From contig JAJEKV010000092.1 of the NCBI GenBank assembly GCA_021234155.1, positions 2,680,561-2,744,560 on the forward strand: DNA of 64,000 nt, written 5' to 3'. This document shows positions 42,931 to 53,639 of the stretch, piece by piece; positions within the stretch are counted from its first letter, which is position 1, and each line of letters begins with the position of its first letter. The notes beneath the pieces are model-generated. The model did not search any database and was not told where the DNA came from. It saw only the letters and a list, made by a program, of their open reading frames with translations. The translations under genes and the position numbers were made by a program. This stretch comes from Isoetes taiwanensis (Eukaryota > Streptophyta > Lycopodiopsida > Isoetales > Isoetaceae).

Positions 42931-44560
42931 TTGATGCCACTCGGCCTCCTTTTCTTCACCACTCAAAATGCTGCTCCTCCTGTCATGCTTCAACCTCCTG
43001 CTCATCAGGTTCAGGACACGGAGGTTGTTCCTCATATTCAAACTCCCGAAATGGACATCGTGGACATTGGTAACAATCAACCCGTCCGCTTAGCTGCTAA
43101 TCTTCCATCCACTTATAAAGCACGCCACGGACGCCGCTTCAAGAAGTTCAAACATATTTTTGCTTGGAGCTATAAAGACCTTCGAGGTATCAAAAAAGAG
43201 TTGGGGGAACTCACCATTCCTACCAAACCTGATGCACGCCCAATCTAGCAACGACAGTACCGGCTCAACCCAAATTACCGCGACCGTGTCAAGGCCGAAA
43301 TTGACAAACTCTTAGCTGCTGGCCTGATTTATGAGGTCAAATACTTTGAATGGGTGAGCCCCATCGTCATTGCTCTCAAACACAATGGTAAGATCCGCAT
43401 CTGCGTGGACTACAGAAAACTCAATCAAGCTACGGAGCGTGATCACTTCCCGCTTCCCTTCACTGACCAGGTTCTTGAAGAGGTTGCTGGTCATGAGATG
43501 TACTCTTTCATGGATGGTTTCTCTGGGTACAATCAAATTTCTATCAAGAAAGAAGATCAACTCAAAACTACCTTCACCACCCCGTAGGGCACTTTTGCCT
43601 ACAAGGTGGTCCCTTTTGGTTTATCAAACTCTCCTTCAACCTTTCAGCGCATCATGCTCTCTGTCTTTCAAGACTATATGAAGGATCAACCTTTTCTCCA
43701 GATCTTTCAAGATGATTTTCAGCTTACAGCTCCATGAATGATCACTTGGAGAAGTTAGAGCTTGTCTTTCAAAAATGTGATGAATCTGGCATTAGTCTCA
43801 ATCCTAAGAAGTGCACTTTCTGCGTCACCTCAGGTGTTCTTTTGGGTCATGTGGTTAGCAAAGATGGGATCACCACGGATCCTGCTAAAATCAGTTGTGT
43901 ACTGAAGGCTCAAGCACCTACTAATATCAAAGAGACACGATCCTTCCTGGGTAAGGTTAATTACTATTCCACCTTCATCCCTGGACTTGCAGCTATAGCT
44001 GATCCCATTCATAAACTCACGGGTGATGAATCCACTTGGGCTTGGAATCCTCAAGTGGAAGCTGCTTTTCAGAAGTTGAAACTTGTTACTTTACTCGGGC
44101 CCTGCATTTGTTCCTCCTCAATGGGACAAGCCCTTCCATCGCTCATGTTGATGTCTCGCTTTTGCCATTGGTGCCGTTCTTTCTCGGGCCTATGATGAAC
44201 ACACACGGATAAACCAATCCGCTTATGCCGCCCGGAAACTCAATCCTGCTGAAGCAACTATTCGCCCACGGGCGGGGAAGCCTTGGGCTTAGTTTTACGT
44301 GTCCAACGTTTCCGTCATTATTTGTTGGGCAGCCAGATCAAGTTCTTTGTTGATCATCAAGCTCTCCTCTATTTAATCAACAAAGCCACGCCCACGGGTA
44401 GAATTGCTCGTTGGGTCCTTCTTTTGCAAGAGTTCGCTCCCTTCGAAATTGTTCATAAGGCAGGCAAGTCTCATGTGGTGCCTGATTATCTTTCACGCAT
44501 CAACTGGATGATCCCTCCACGGGTGTTTCTGATGCCTTTCCAGATGCTCAATTGTTCCTG
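42931..44560 (+). pseudogene. Gypsy reverse transcriptase and RNase H
   Basis: RT words include KIRICVDYRKLNQATERDHF, MYSFMDGFSGYNQISIKKED and VVPFGLSNSPSTFQRIM. The catalytic box is FQDDF, where YxDD is expected. It is followed by SGISLNPKKCTF, LGHVVSKDGI and FLGKVNYY. RNase H words are FFVDHQALLYLINKA and IVHKAGKSHVVPDYLSRI. In-frame TAG codons at 43246 and 43585 replace probable CAG and TGG, as expected from C-to-T or G-to-A decay, and a frameshift follows 44195. It is inactive. Confidence 0.85.
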
Positions 44561-44639
44561 GTCACGGCCACGCCCCATTGGTTCCACAACTTTCAGCAAT
44601 ATCTTCTCACTGGTGCTCTTCCTCCGTGACGATCCGGAC

Positions 44640-45883
44640 GCCTCTCGCACCCGGCAGCCTCGCCACCGGGCGGTTTCTCGAGAGGTCCGTGACTATACCA
44701 TGGTTGCAGGCCACTTATACAAACGCGGCAAAGACATGGTCCTCCGTTGTTGTGTCCTCCCTCATGAGGTGCCCGATATTGGTGGTCATTTCAGCGGTGA
44801 CGCCACGGCTTGCAAAATTCTTTTGGCAGGATATTTCTGGCCCACGCTCTTCAAAGATGCTCACGCTTATGCTTTCGACGCGTGTGGCGCCTCCGCCGAT
44901 GTGGGAAAGCCCACGGCCCGTGACGCTCTACCCTTGACGCCGGTCGCCACGCCACTTTCCTTCAGCAAATGGGGAATGGACTTTGTGGGGCCCATGGACC
45001 CACCAGCGCGGCACACCCGTGCCCGCTACATTCTGATCATCACTGATTATGCTACAAAATGGGCAGAAGCTTGTGCCCTTCCAGACAACACTGCTGCAAG
45101 TACATCCAAGGTTCTTTACACGCACATCATCACGCGTTTTGGTTGTCCCACGGAACTTGTTAGTGATCGTGGCGTGCATTTGTCAATCATACCATCAAGG
45201 AGCTGACGGATTATCTTCACATACAGCACAGGAAGAGTACACCTTACTATCCTCAAGGAAATGGATTGGCTGAAAGTACCAACAAAACACTCATCACTGT
45301 TCTCAAGAAAATTTGTGACGCTTCTCGCACAGATTGGCAAGACAAGTTGCCTACTGTTCTTTGGGCCTACAACACCAGTTTCAAAATTGCTACTGGCCAC
45401 ACTCCTTTCAAATTGGTTTATGGTCAAGAAGCTCTCATGCCCTTTGAATATATTCTTCCGACTCTCCATTTCCAACTTGCTACAACACATAATGCACCTG
45501 CTGCACTCAAGGAACGGGTTTATCAATTGGAACAGTTAGATGAACTTCGGAGAGATGCTTACATTCGTGTTCTTCATGGTCAACAGTTGCAGAAATCCTT
45601 GCATGACAAACGTCTTAAGACAAAAACATTCAAAGAAGGTGATTTGGTTCTTCTTTATGATGCTCGTTACAAAAAGTTTTCGGGCAAGTTAAAGTTCAGA
45701 TGGCTTGGTCCTTATCAAATTATTCAAGTGGTTCAACCAAGTGTTTTCAAGCTAGCTGAGTTGGATGGCACTCCATTACCTACTCTGGTTAATGGTTTTC
45801 GCCTTAAACAATTTCATACAGAAGCTACAGACAGTTCTATACAAGATGCACCACACAATTCTGTCTCCACAGATAATGACTAA
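44640..45883 (+). pseudogene. Gypsy integrase
   Basis: The zinc-binding N-terminus is partly decayed (GGHFSGDATACKILLAGYFW, then AFDACGAS where a CxxC is expected). The core has WGMDFVGPM, ELVSDRGVHL and, after a one-base frameshift near 45178, YYPQGNGLAESTNKTL, giving the D, D and E of the catalytic triad. The C-terminus FKEGDLVLLYDARYKKFSGK, KFRWLGPYQI is the usual gypsy GPF/Y-like module, ending at TAA 45883. It would join element DNA to the host genome; here it is broken. Confidence 0.85.
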
Positions 45884-46005
45884 AAGCGGCATATTTATAT
45901 TAGTAGAGGCAAATTACAAAATGTGAGCAGCGCTCACTTACTTCCGCTATGAGCAGAGCTCTATGGGCACAGCCCTATATACAAAATCCTAAGTTAAGAA
46001 CCCCT

Positions 46006-46266
46006 CTAGTCCGGGTTTGGAGCAGAGGTTATGCGGAGGATATGGTAGTAGTTCTGCTCCGGATCCCAGCGCAGATGCACCACCACCTCCATGGGGTTGG
46101 TCAGAGGGTCGGGATGCTCAGCCATCCCACTGCACCAGCCATCCATAGGCATGCCACGGTTGTGGCATTTCCAGAGGTCCAGACAGTTCATCTTGCAGGT
46201 AATCCATTCCTGGCAATTCGAAGGCATCGTGCAGTTCTCGTTCAAACCAGCTGCTGCCATACTCAT
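46006..46266 (-). CDS. Possible antisense ORF inside the gypsy element, 86 aa
   Basis: On the strand opposite to pol, an ATG at 46266 opens an 86-codon cysteine-rich frame (NCQEWITCKMNCLDLWKCHN, then VVHLRWDPEQNYYHILRI). A TATA box (CTATATAAG, 46313-46305) lies about 40 bp upstream. An overlapping frame on the same strand (from about 46318) is also open and protein-like (FGDHEYGSSWFERELHDAFE), so the true frame is unsettled. Antisense ORFs between integrase and the 3' LTR are known in some plant Tat-lineage gypsy elements. Assignment to that group is inference. Confidence 0.4.
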   Translation of the reverse strand: MSMAAAGLNENCTMPSNCQEWITCKMNCLDLWKCHNRGMPMDGWCSGMAEHPDPLTNPMEVVVHLRWDPEQNYYHILRITSAPNPD

Positions 46267-46304
46267 GGTCGCCAAAAGGTGTCTCAGCTTCGACCACTGC
46301 TCGT

Positions 46305-46313
46305 CTTATATAG
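46305..46313 (-). promoter_or_regulatory. TATA box for the antisense ORF
   Basis: CTATATAAG on the minus strand lies about 40 bp before the antisense ATG, in otherwise non-TATA-like GC-rich surroundings. Confidence 0.4.
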
Positions 46314-47370
46314 CCCAACCGACGGGAATCCTGTCGACGTGGACCAATCAGAAAACTCGCCGACGTGGTTTCAATGCAAGGCCATTTCTAAATTAAAATC
46401 TTTTCTCCCGCCGCATATCTAGCCATGGTACCTTCTGACACATTCGTTTTAATGATATCCCACTTCGAGTTGCCCGCATTAAATGACGTTCCTTCCTTTC
46501 ACGCCCGTCGGACATTAATGCTTGTACCTTCGCCAGCTGTCACCTCCGATTGGTCATTCCGGTCTCATCTCCACCGTTCATTGCTCTTCCCTTAACTGTT
46601 TGGGGACGACTTAGCCAAATTTTTGCCTCTCAATCGCCTCCTTCGCATCTATCGCCACCTGGCATCATCAACGGTTGCTGTTTTCTTCTCATCACGCCCC
46701 TTTGACAACCTTGTGCGCCCTAAAACCTTTTCGTCTATCTTCATTTTCGTCTTCTGCTCTCCGCCCTCTGGTTTCTCAAGACAGATCTTCCTGTTCCTTT
46801 CCGACGCTCTTCGCCATGGCTGCTTCATCCAAATTTCCTCAACTTCAAGCTTCTGCTCCACGGGATCCGGCTCTTTTTGAGTCCGTGACCTTCTCAACAC
46901 CCACCTTTCGCGAAGCCCTAGTTGGTCCGAGTCGTGAAGTAGCGGAACGCCATGGGCTTTATGAATTCTCTCAACAGGACCTTCCCGCACCAAATCCAGA
47001 GCAATTGAAGCAGTTTGTCGCTCATATCATCAACAACCCGGAAGGATACGCCACCACGGTCGATGGCACCACCATTTTGCTCACTCAGGTTCTGATTTCT
47101 GAGGTATTCCACATTCCTCTTAAAAGACCTTCTTTATCTTGGGCTGCCTTACAGGACCAGGATGTCACTCAGTTTGGAGCCGCTCCCTATCAAGCCAACA
47201 TGCATCGCCTCACAAACATTGCCAAGACTCACGACACTTTTGTAAAGTTTCTGTGGCGAAAATTGCTTGGGTATTCCATCAAGAACACCCACATCAATAA
47301 ACAGTTCTACAATGTTGTCATCACGGCCACCCACTCCACTCACCATATTGATTGGCCACAAATGATGTTC

Positions 47371-47645
47371 GGGTGAAAGCATGTTAGGGCCTACATAAAA
47401 AATTACCAAAAAGGTACTTTTCTGTGTACTTCTGTGCAAGTACATAATTGTATTTTAAAGTACCTAGACTACAAGATTGACTAAAATAAATTGTGTTATG
47501 TTCAAGAGTAGTAGTACATACATGTTGTAAGGTACTTTGTGATGTCAAGAAGATGTTAAAAACTCAAATATATCATCATCTTTGACTACCCAGAGTATTT
47601 TTCAGGTAGTTTCCAAAACATGTAGGCCCTAACATGCTCTTACCC
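47371..47645. mobile_element. MITE, 275 bp, in the gypsy 3' ORF
   Basis: The ends are 25-bp inverted repeats with two mismatches, sharing AGCATGTTAGGGCCTACA. GTTC lies on both sides (47367-47370 and 47646-47649). Removing the element with one GTTC leaves the host ORF open and continuous across the site. The interior repeats GGTACTTT-type words. If the outer C/G pair belongs to the TIR, the duplication would be shorter, so the superfamily is uncertain. Confidence 0.8.
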
Positions 47646-49813
47646 GTTCTTCAGACTTCTTCATGAAGTAGATCGCATCAGGGCAGCCCCTTCTTCTGGC
47701 TTTGAAGCCTCCGTGGGTGCCCATCTTCAAGCCATCATCCGTCATTACCTTCCTCTCCCTGGGTCCCCTTCCACTTCTCGTGCGTCCACTCATCAATCCT
47801 TTCATTCCCTTCCTCAAAACCAGCAGGCTGAAACTTCACGCCAACCTCTTTCTCCTGGTCGTGATCAACACAACGCCACGCATGTTACTGTCTCTTCTTC
47901 ATCAACAGAATCCCTGCCCTCCACTTCTCATCATGTCTCTCAAACGTCACAGACACGGCATCAACAGGGCGCTGCACCTCCACCTGCTCGGCAGCTCCTG
48001 TTTCAATACCAACAAGATGTCCAAGCTGTGGTCCTCAAACTCCAGGACTCACAAGAAGTCTTCATGAATGGCGTCCAAGCCTACATGGAGGCCACGGAAG
48101 CCGTTCAAAAGGATCTCCACGCTGCCACCATGCAAGTTCAATCCCTGCAATGGGTATAATCCTCTTTGTAGTGGGACATAAGGGGATATAATATCCGCTT
48201 GGTACATGGAAGTCGTTTTAAGAGAAAATAGAATGGAAGGGAAACTGAGTGGCACGCTTATGTCACGAGGCTCTTTTAAGGACCCGTGAAGATCTCAAGA
48301 CTGCCCATGATCAGACGAGCCTGCTTACTGATCAACAGGCTCAGTTACAATCCACCATTCAAGAACTGCTTGAGCAGAACACAGCCAAGGATCAAGTCCT
48401 TGGTGACAAGGATAAAGCCCTTGCAGATCTTAACACGCTGTACACTGAGCTCTCTCAGAATTACCATACTCATGTGCAAGAGCTCAAGGAGCGCAACGAG
48501 CAGCTCCCCTCTCTTCAAGCCCAACTGACCACGCTGCAACATCAGGTCACCTCTCTTCAGACACAGCTTACAGAAGCACAGAAACAAAAGATAATTGATG
48601 CTGCAGAGATGCCACGCTTCGACTGCATACTCCTGGGCAATCCTCTTCACATGGCTCGCACTCTCATAAGCGGGTCCGTGATCAGTCACGTCTCCTGCTG
48701 GAAAAGGATAACCAGATCCGCGACCTTGAACATCAGCTCCAGCAAGCTGTTCAATCCGCAGAAGAAGCCCAACACAAAGAAGAGGGCTATATTGATATTG
48801 CTAGACGCATTCCAGTGGATTTCTCTCCTCCTTCCGGTTATCTGGATTATGTGGTTGCCCGACGCCACCCTTTCCTTTCCACGAAGTAGTACGCGGCGAC
48901 GGCGGCGGGTTAATCATCGTCACTCGCTTGTGCATTTTTTTCTAAGGATGCGACGGATCTTTTACGTAGAAGACAAAGGTTTACTCTGTGCCCTCTTAGT
49001 CTTCGATCAAATCAGCCGTGAGGATCCAGATTTGATCATCGTCCGAGTTGTTCAGCCGATGGCCTACATTTTTCATGACTTTTATCTGGCGGATACACAC
49101 GACAAATTCAGAGATGAGGCTCCTCGTGTTTTTCATGGCAACCCCCATGCTCACTGGTTGTTATTGGACACCAACCCGCATTTACAAGATCATGATAAGT
49201 CTCACACTCTTGGATAAGAGTACATGCCTGAGCTTGCTCATCACTTACCTCTGTGGCAAGCGTAAACGCCGAACAGATACTTTTAAGAATCTAGCACATC
49301 CCGAAGATCTTCGGGCTGCCCAAATTTATATGCGCGACTTGGGAGGCTACAATCAACTGCGTGGCCTTCTGGAAAGCAAGACCATACCCACGGGGTGGGT
49401 CAATCCTCCTGTCTATACTCAGCCCTCTGCTTCAAAATGGGACCAGTTGTGCCGTGCTCTTGATCAAGATCTTGTTCAGTGAATTGAGAGCAGCGGCATG
49501 ACCCCCATACCTGCATGGCTCACTCTCCATATCGCCACTTTCGAGTCCCTCCACGCCCAGGTTTCTCACCTCCGGCGTTTTCCTTTTGGACCAAAAATCG
49601 AAGGTCACGTTGGCGGACTCCTCCTCGATTTCCACCGGACCTCCGGATCCACGCTTTGTCGACGCCCAATTGGGAGGATGGTGCCACCTTGGACAACACC
49701 GAAAATTGGATATATATCGCCAATGAGCGTGGTTGGCAGACGCCCACTCATGATGTCCACGGGCCTTGATACCTTTTGCAATCCGCCACCTCACCGTCCC
49801 TTCGCCACCGCCA

Positions 49814-50381
49814 CAATGTTGTTAAAACCCGCTTTTTATTTTAAAAGTACCTTTTATAAAAATCCTCACGCTTTTTTAAAGGATTTTTATTATTTGGTAT
49901 GGCCAAAAAAAATAAAAAATAAAAATTTGCACATTATTTGCACTGCTTTATTGGATACATTTGCTATGGTTAAAATGTATATTTTTACTACAAGTTGCAA
50001 GACGTAGCATGCCAACAAGTAAATCAAAAATTTATGCTGCTACTAGAAACTATTAAGTTCAAGTACAAAGATATCATAGTTGTTTTGCCATGCAACTCTT
50101 TAGAAAGTTCAAAAAAACATTATTATAGAGATTAAGAAATATAAGTTTTCATATACAAGGATAAACAAGTTCACGAATAAACAAAATCACAGTATAAGGA
50201 TTTTTTAAGATTTTTGAGGATTTTTAAAGATTTTTAAGGATTTTTAAGGATTTTAAAGATTTTTAACGTATTTTATATGAAATACGTTTTTAAAGATTTT
50301 TTCTAAAAATTTTAAAAATCTTCAAAAAATCTTAAAAAACGTTTTTTAAAGGTACGGATTTTGACGTACTTAACAACATTG
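49814..50381. mobile_element. hAT-like non-autonomous element, 568 bp
   Basis: Inverted ends CAATGTTGTTAA / TTAACAACATTG are flanked by an 8-bp duplication with one mismatch (CACCGCCA at 49806-49813, CACCGTCA at 50382-50389). Eight bases is the hAT-type length. The interior is very AT-rich, with AAGGATTTTTAAGGATTTTT repeats at 50200-50290 that fold back on AAAATC-rich sequence at 50300-50350. Excision restores the reading frame of the host ORF (RHRQAGFCVALK). Confidence 0.82.
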
Positions 50382-50723
50382 CACCGTCAAGCCGGCTTCT
50401 GTGTTGCTCTCAAGTGCCTCCTGTTAAGCTCGCTGAATCGGCAGCGTCCGATCTTTTATTGCAATCCGAATGCTAGCGTTGGTGCCTTCGGACTCGTTAC
50501 CTTCTCATGGAATGCCGGTTCGAGGCATATCGCCCTTGAAGACATGGTACGCTCCAGATTTTTCATTGATGCAGATCCTGCACTTGGGCTCAACACTCCT
50601 GATGCTCTTCAAACCCGCCAGGATCTCATCGGCAATTACCACAATGGTGCCCGTCCTCATTCCCGTGTGCCGGGTTCCCGCCCTCAGAAACACTTCCTCC
50701 TTTTCTTCACCCTAAGTGTCGTT

Positions 50724-50736
50724 TGGTGGGGGGGAG
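50724..50736 (+). promoter_or_regulatory. Gypsy polypurine tract
   Basis: GGTGGGGGGGAG lies directly before the 3' LTR start TGTTAG at 50737. This is the expected primer site for plus-strand DNA synthesis. Confidence 0.8.
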
Positions 50737-51318
50737 TGTTAGTCCTGTACGTCCTGGTACAGGACTATTCATGAACACGACGGACCAGGTCAAGGCCAAG
50801 GATCCACGGTACCTGCGGGCCGTCCAAAGGCCCCGAGGAGACCAAGCCTCCAGACCCCTTGATCAAAGCCTGGATCGGGACCAAGAGGAGGCGCTCAGAC
50901 AAGTGACGGGCCGTCACCGCCAGCGTCAGCGTCAGCGTGACTTTAGGCACCTAAAGAGGCACCGCCAGCATTCCTGCAAAACAGGCCTCCTTCCAGGATC
51001 GGCACCGAAATCAATCAGAGTGTCTATATTGGGCCAAAGGCCATTGTACTATATATATGAGTAGAGCTAGCACTCGATTTTTAGATGAGTTTTGAGTCTT
51101 GTCTCACTTCTGTTTTTCTCTCGATTGCAAGAGCTCATGTATCTTCATTGACATCAAAGAGTTGTTCTCATCATTGTGCTCTTATTGTTCTCTTTTGTTC
51201 TCTCTTTTCTCTTTTTCCTTGTTTGTTTTGCAAATCCCCGCTGTGACCACGACTACAGGATTCTCTGTTTGATCCACTCGGTCCCCGAGGGTCCTCCCCC
51301 GAACCCGCACCCAAACGT
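50737..51318 (+). repeat. Gypsy 3' LTR, about 582 bp
   Basis: It starts TGTTAGTCCTGTACGTCCTG. The TATA region ACTATATATATGAGTAG is near 51048-51064, followed by a pyrimidine-rich part (TTGTTCTCTTTTGTTCTCTC). It ends near CCAAACG. The last bases before the PPR flank do not show a clean CA, so the end is placed by the shared AACT. Confidence 0.85.
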
Positions 51319-51720
51319 AACTTTTTGAAGATATATGGAAAGTGTCAAAGTGTGGAATATGCTCATGTAGTTTTCGATCAAATGCTGCAGAAAAATAAAG
51401 CATCCTAGAATGCTATGATGGCAGTGTATGCTCAAAATATGCAAGATCTGGATGCCCTTTTAATTTTTAAGCAAATGTGCCTACAAGGTTTCCACTTAGA
51501 CCAAATGAATGTCACCGCTATGCTTGATAGCTGTGCATCCATGCTTGCTTAGAAGGCACGCTCATGCATGCTTTTATTCGTGAAAGTATAATGCGGATTG
51601 CTTATCAACATGTATGGAAAGTATGGTTGTATCACAAGAGCACACGATGGTTTTGGATGTTTTTGGAATAATGGGTTATCGAAATAAAATTTCATGGAAT
51701 TTCCATGTATACTCAATATA
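51319..51720 (+). pseudogene. PPR protein pseudogene, copy B, 3' part
   Basis: This is the continuation of copy B after the gypsy insertion. It reads IYGKCQSVEYAHVVFDQMLQ, AVYAQNMQDLDALLIFKQMC, TAMLDSCASMLA and LINMYGKYGCITRAH, typical successive PPR motifs, with stops between. The first 100 bp match copy A at 39512-39595. Copy A lacks the rest. Confidence 0.8.
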
Positions 51721-52255
51721 GAAATGTAAGAGGATGTTTTAAAAAGATACTCTTTTCAATATGTACGGGAATTGTGATAATGTAGAACTTGCCTATATCG
51801 TCTCTGACAGAATGTCCAAACATAGTTTGAGTTCTTGAAATGCTATGACATGTCAATTCTGGTAGCGTGACATTGGGGATAACGCAAGCCATGTTATTTC
51901 CACCACATTACTGGGATTGAAGGAGAGAAAACAAAGAAAGAAACTAAAAGGCCATGGAAATTATTGTTGTCACTGAAATGAATAGATAATACAAAATGTT
52001 TGATTTAGTAGAAGCTCTACAAGCTCCTCGCCGGAATAAGCTATCATTAGAAACTCCTACACTGACGAATCCATATCCTCAAAAACTTGTATTTATTAAA
52101 TCACAGAATCGATCTATATTCATAGGCAGATGGACCCAAAAAGCCCGGTAATATATCTGCAACCCATGCATCTTTTCAAAACTTCTTCTGCAGTAGTCTA
52201 TGCCCTGCCACTTTCCCAAAAAGCTTAGCAACCAAACAGAGGACCAGAGATGAAA
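51721..52255. other. Spacer after the PPR relic
   Basis: Further weak PPR-like similarity may extend to about 51850 (FSMYGNCDNVELAYIVSDRM-like). Beyond that nothing is recognised. Confidence 0.35.
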
Positions 52256-52259
52256 AACA

Positions 52260-53099
52260 TTAGAATGAGAGAACTGATATATGGGTTAGATAAATCAGAA
52301 GTTTTCTTGCCATGCCGAGCGCCCTTGTGATAACTGCTTGGCATATACTAAAGTTGGATTCCTCAAATCGAGCTTTTGATAAAGCTTTAACTGCCCTAGG
52401 TTGTGAGACCTGCATGTAGATATAAGAAAAAGCAAGGTTATAAGGCCCGACAGTGGAATCTATGGTTTATTCCTAACAATAGACGTATAGAAGTTCAGCA
52501 AGCATGTCTGCATTTCATGAAATTTGTATATAAGAATAATTTAATTTTCTCGAGCACCAAAAGATCATAACAACTACTTGCCGTCTTTTGTAATGTCTAT
52601 GAAAACAGCGATTGAAGTCTTTTGGAAGGCCAGCTCGCAACATATACAAGATATTGACATTATGTGGCTGAAACTTGCAAATTTGCATTCATGGAATGCA
52701 GATATAGCCACACCAAGCATAAATTCAACGTTAATGACACATTTAAACATTGTTGTTGAAGCAGGGTTCTAATATGCAAGATACATGAGGAACATAAAAT
52801 GCAAGCAAGTCTAACTATAGGTTCGTTTAAGATCGATTGACTTACGGACATTGCATGACCCAGTAGGATGGAACAGGGATGATGGAGGCCCTCCATTCCA
52901 AAGGCTCATCTGCAGAGGCAGATGCACCATGCAACGAAGCTAAACTATGAGAGATTTGAAAAAAGTAACAATACCAACCTTGGGTGAATGATAGATAGCA
53001 AGCTCGAGCTTGAGATGTCTTCTATGGTGAGATACAACGGGTGAAACAACTGCCCACCAAAACCAAGGGAGTATCTTGCGTAAACATAGACATAAGTTT
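52260..53099 (-). CDS. Possible multi-exon gene fragment, unknown product
   Basis: Four minus-strand segments have compatible splice phases: 53099-52979 (TYVYVYARYSLGFGGQLFHP, then LYLTIEDISSSSLLSIIHP), 52944-52846 (ASADEPLEWRASIIPVPSYW), 52768-52675 (LLQQQCLNVSLTLNLCLVWL) and 52409-52260 (AVKALSKARFEESNFSICQA), ending in TAA. Donors include GTAAGT. A further open stretch at 53472-53280 (LRLTLELARLANRTPPQSTS) could be another exon. I do not recognise the protein. The first intron would be only 34 bp, too short for normal plant splicing, so either that junction is wrong or the gene is broken. Confidence 0.3.
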
Positions 53100-53639
53100 C
53101 TCAGAGAGAAACCTTCCAGATCACAATATATATAAATTTGAGAAAGAATGAAACATCTCTGAGAGATTGGAAACTGGCTCATCCATAGGCCCAGATGGTA
53201 CAACATACACTAGGAGACGATAAGTGTACCGCCAATGGAAACAAAGGAGACGAAGTCCATACAGGATTGCAAACCTGCCGGCTTAATTTATTTATTGCAA
53301 GAAAGATACTGAAACTGTCTTGAAGACTTGTTGATTGTGGAGGCGTCCTATTTGCGAGTCTGGCCAGCTCTAAAGTAAGCCGTAATGTCAACATGGGCCA
53401 CTTATTTTCTCTCAAGCCTCCTCTTATAGAGTGTTCTTGTGTCGCCAACCACTTTGTTTCCATGGATGTCATTCATGTTACTCCAAGAGTCCTCATTTTA
53501 ATTAAGGAGACTCCAATAACATCTTCTTGTCACGACTCATCATCTCTGTCCTGATTCACTTGTGTAACTGAGGCAAGTCAAGTTAATTTTGACCTTTCAG
53601 GCTCATTATATCTCTTTGTTTGAGGATACTCCATTTGCT

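Larger units (their letters stand above)
46816..50700 (+). pseudogene. Extra 3' ORF of the gypsy element (coiled-coil protein)
   Basis: A long coding region after integrase, starting at ATG 46816 (MAASSKFPQLQASAPRDPAL). Its first part (SREVAERHGLYEFSQQDLPA, TTILLTQVLISEVFHIPLKR) resembles the plant retrotransposon-associated domains found in Athila/Tat-type extra ORFs. After a MITE (47371-47645) it continues as a Ser/Pro/Gln-rich linker. A strong coiled coil follows at 48249-48600 (heptad-rich QAQLQSTIQELLEQ, LPSLQAQLTTLQHQVTSLQT). A C-terminal region reads VARRHPFLSTK, PRVFHGNPHAHWLLLDTNPH and FYCNPNASVGAFGLVTFSWN, and is interrupted by a hAT-like element at 49814-50381. Several frameshifts and stops are present. 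No transmembrane segment typical of an envelope is seen. Confidence 0.6.
40605..51318 (+). mobile_element. Ty3-gypsy retrotransposon with extra 3' ORF, 10.7 kb, nested in a PPR pseudogene
   Basis: Related LTRs at 40605-40997 (truncated) and 50737-51318 flank gag, protease, reverse transcriptase, RNase H and integrase in gypsy order. A long extra ORF region follows before a polypurine tract. The target was PPR copy B. AACT is shared by both flanks (GAACT at 40600-40604; AACT at 51319-51322), so the duplication is imperfect or eroded. LTR indels, in-frame TAG codons and two secondary insertions show an old, inactive copy. The 3' part of the left LTR, the PBS and the start of gag have been deleted together. 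Confidence 0.9.

Noticed and set aside
46816-50700. Gypsy 3' ORF as an envelope gene
   Set aside because: No signal peptide or transmembrane segment is visible; the coiled coil and retrotransposon-specific domain fit other extra ORFs better.
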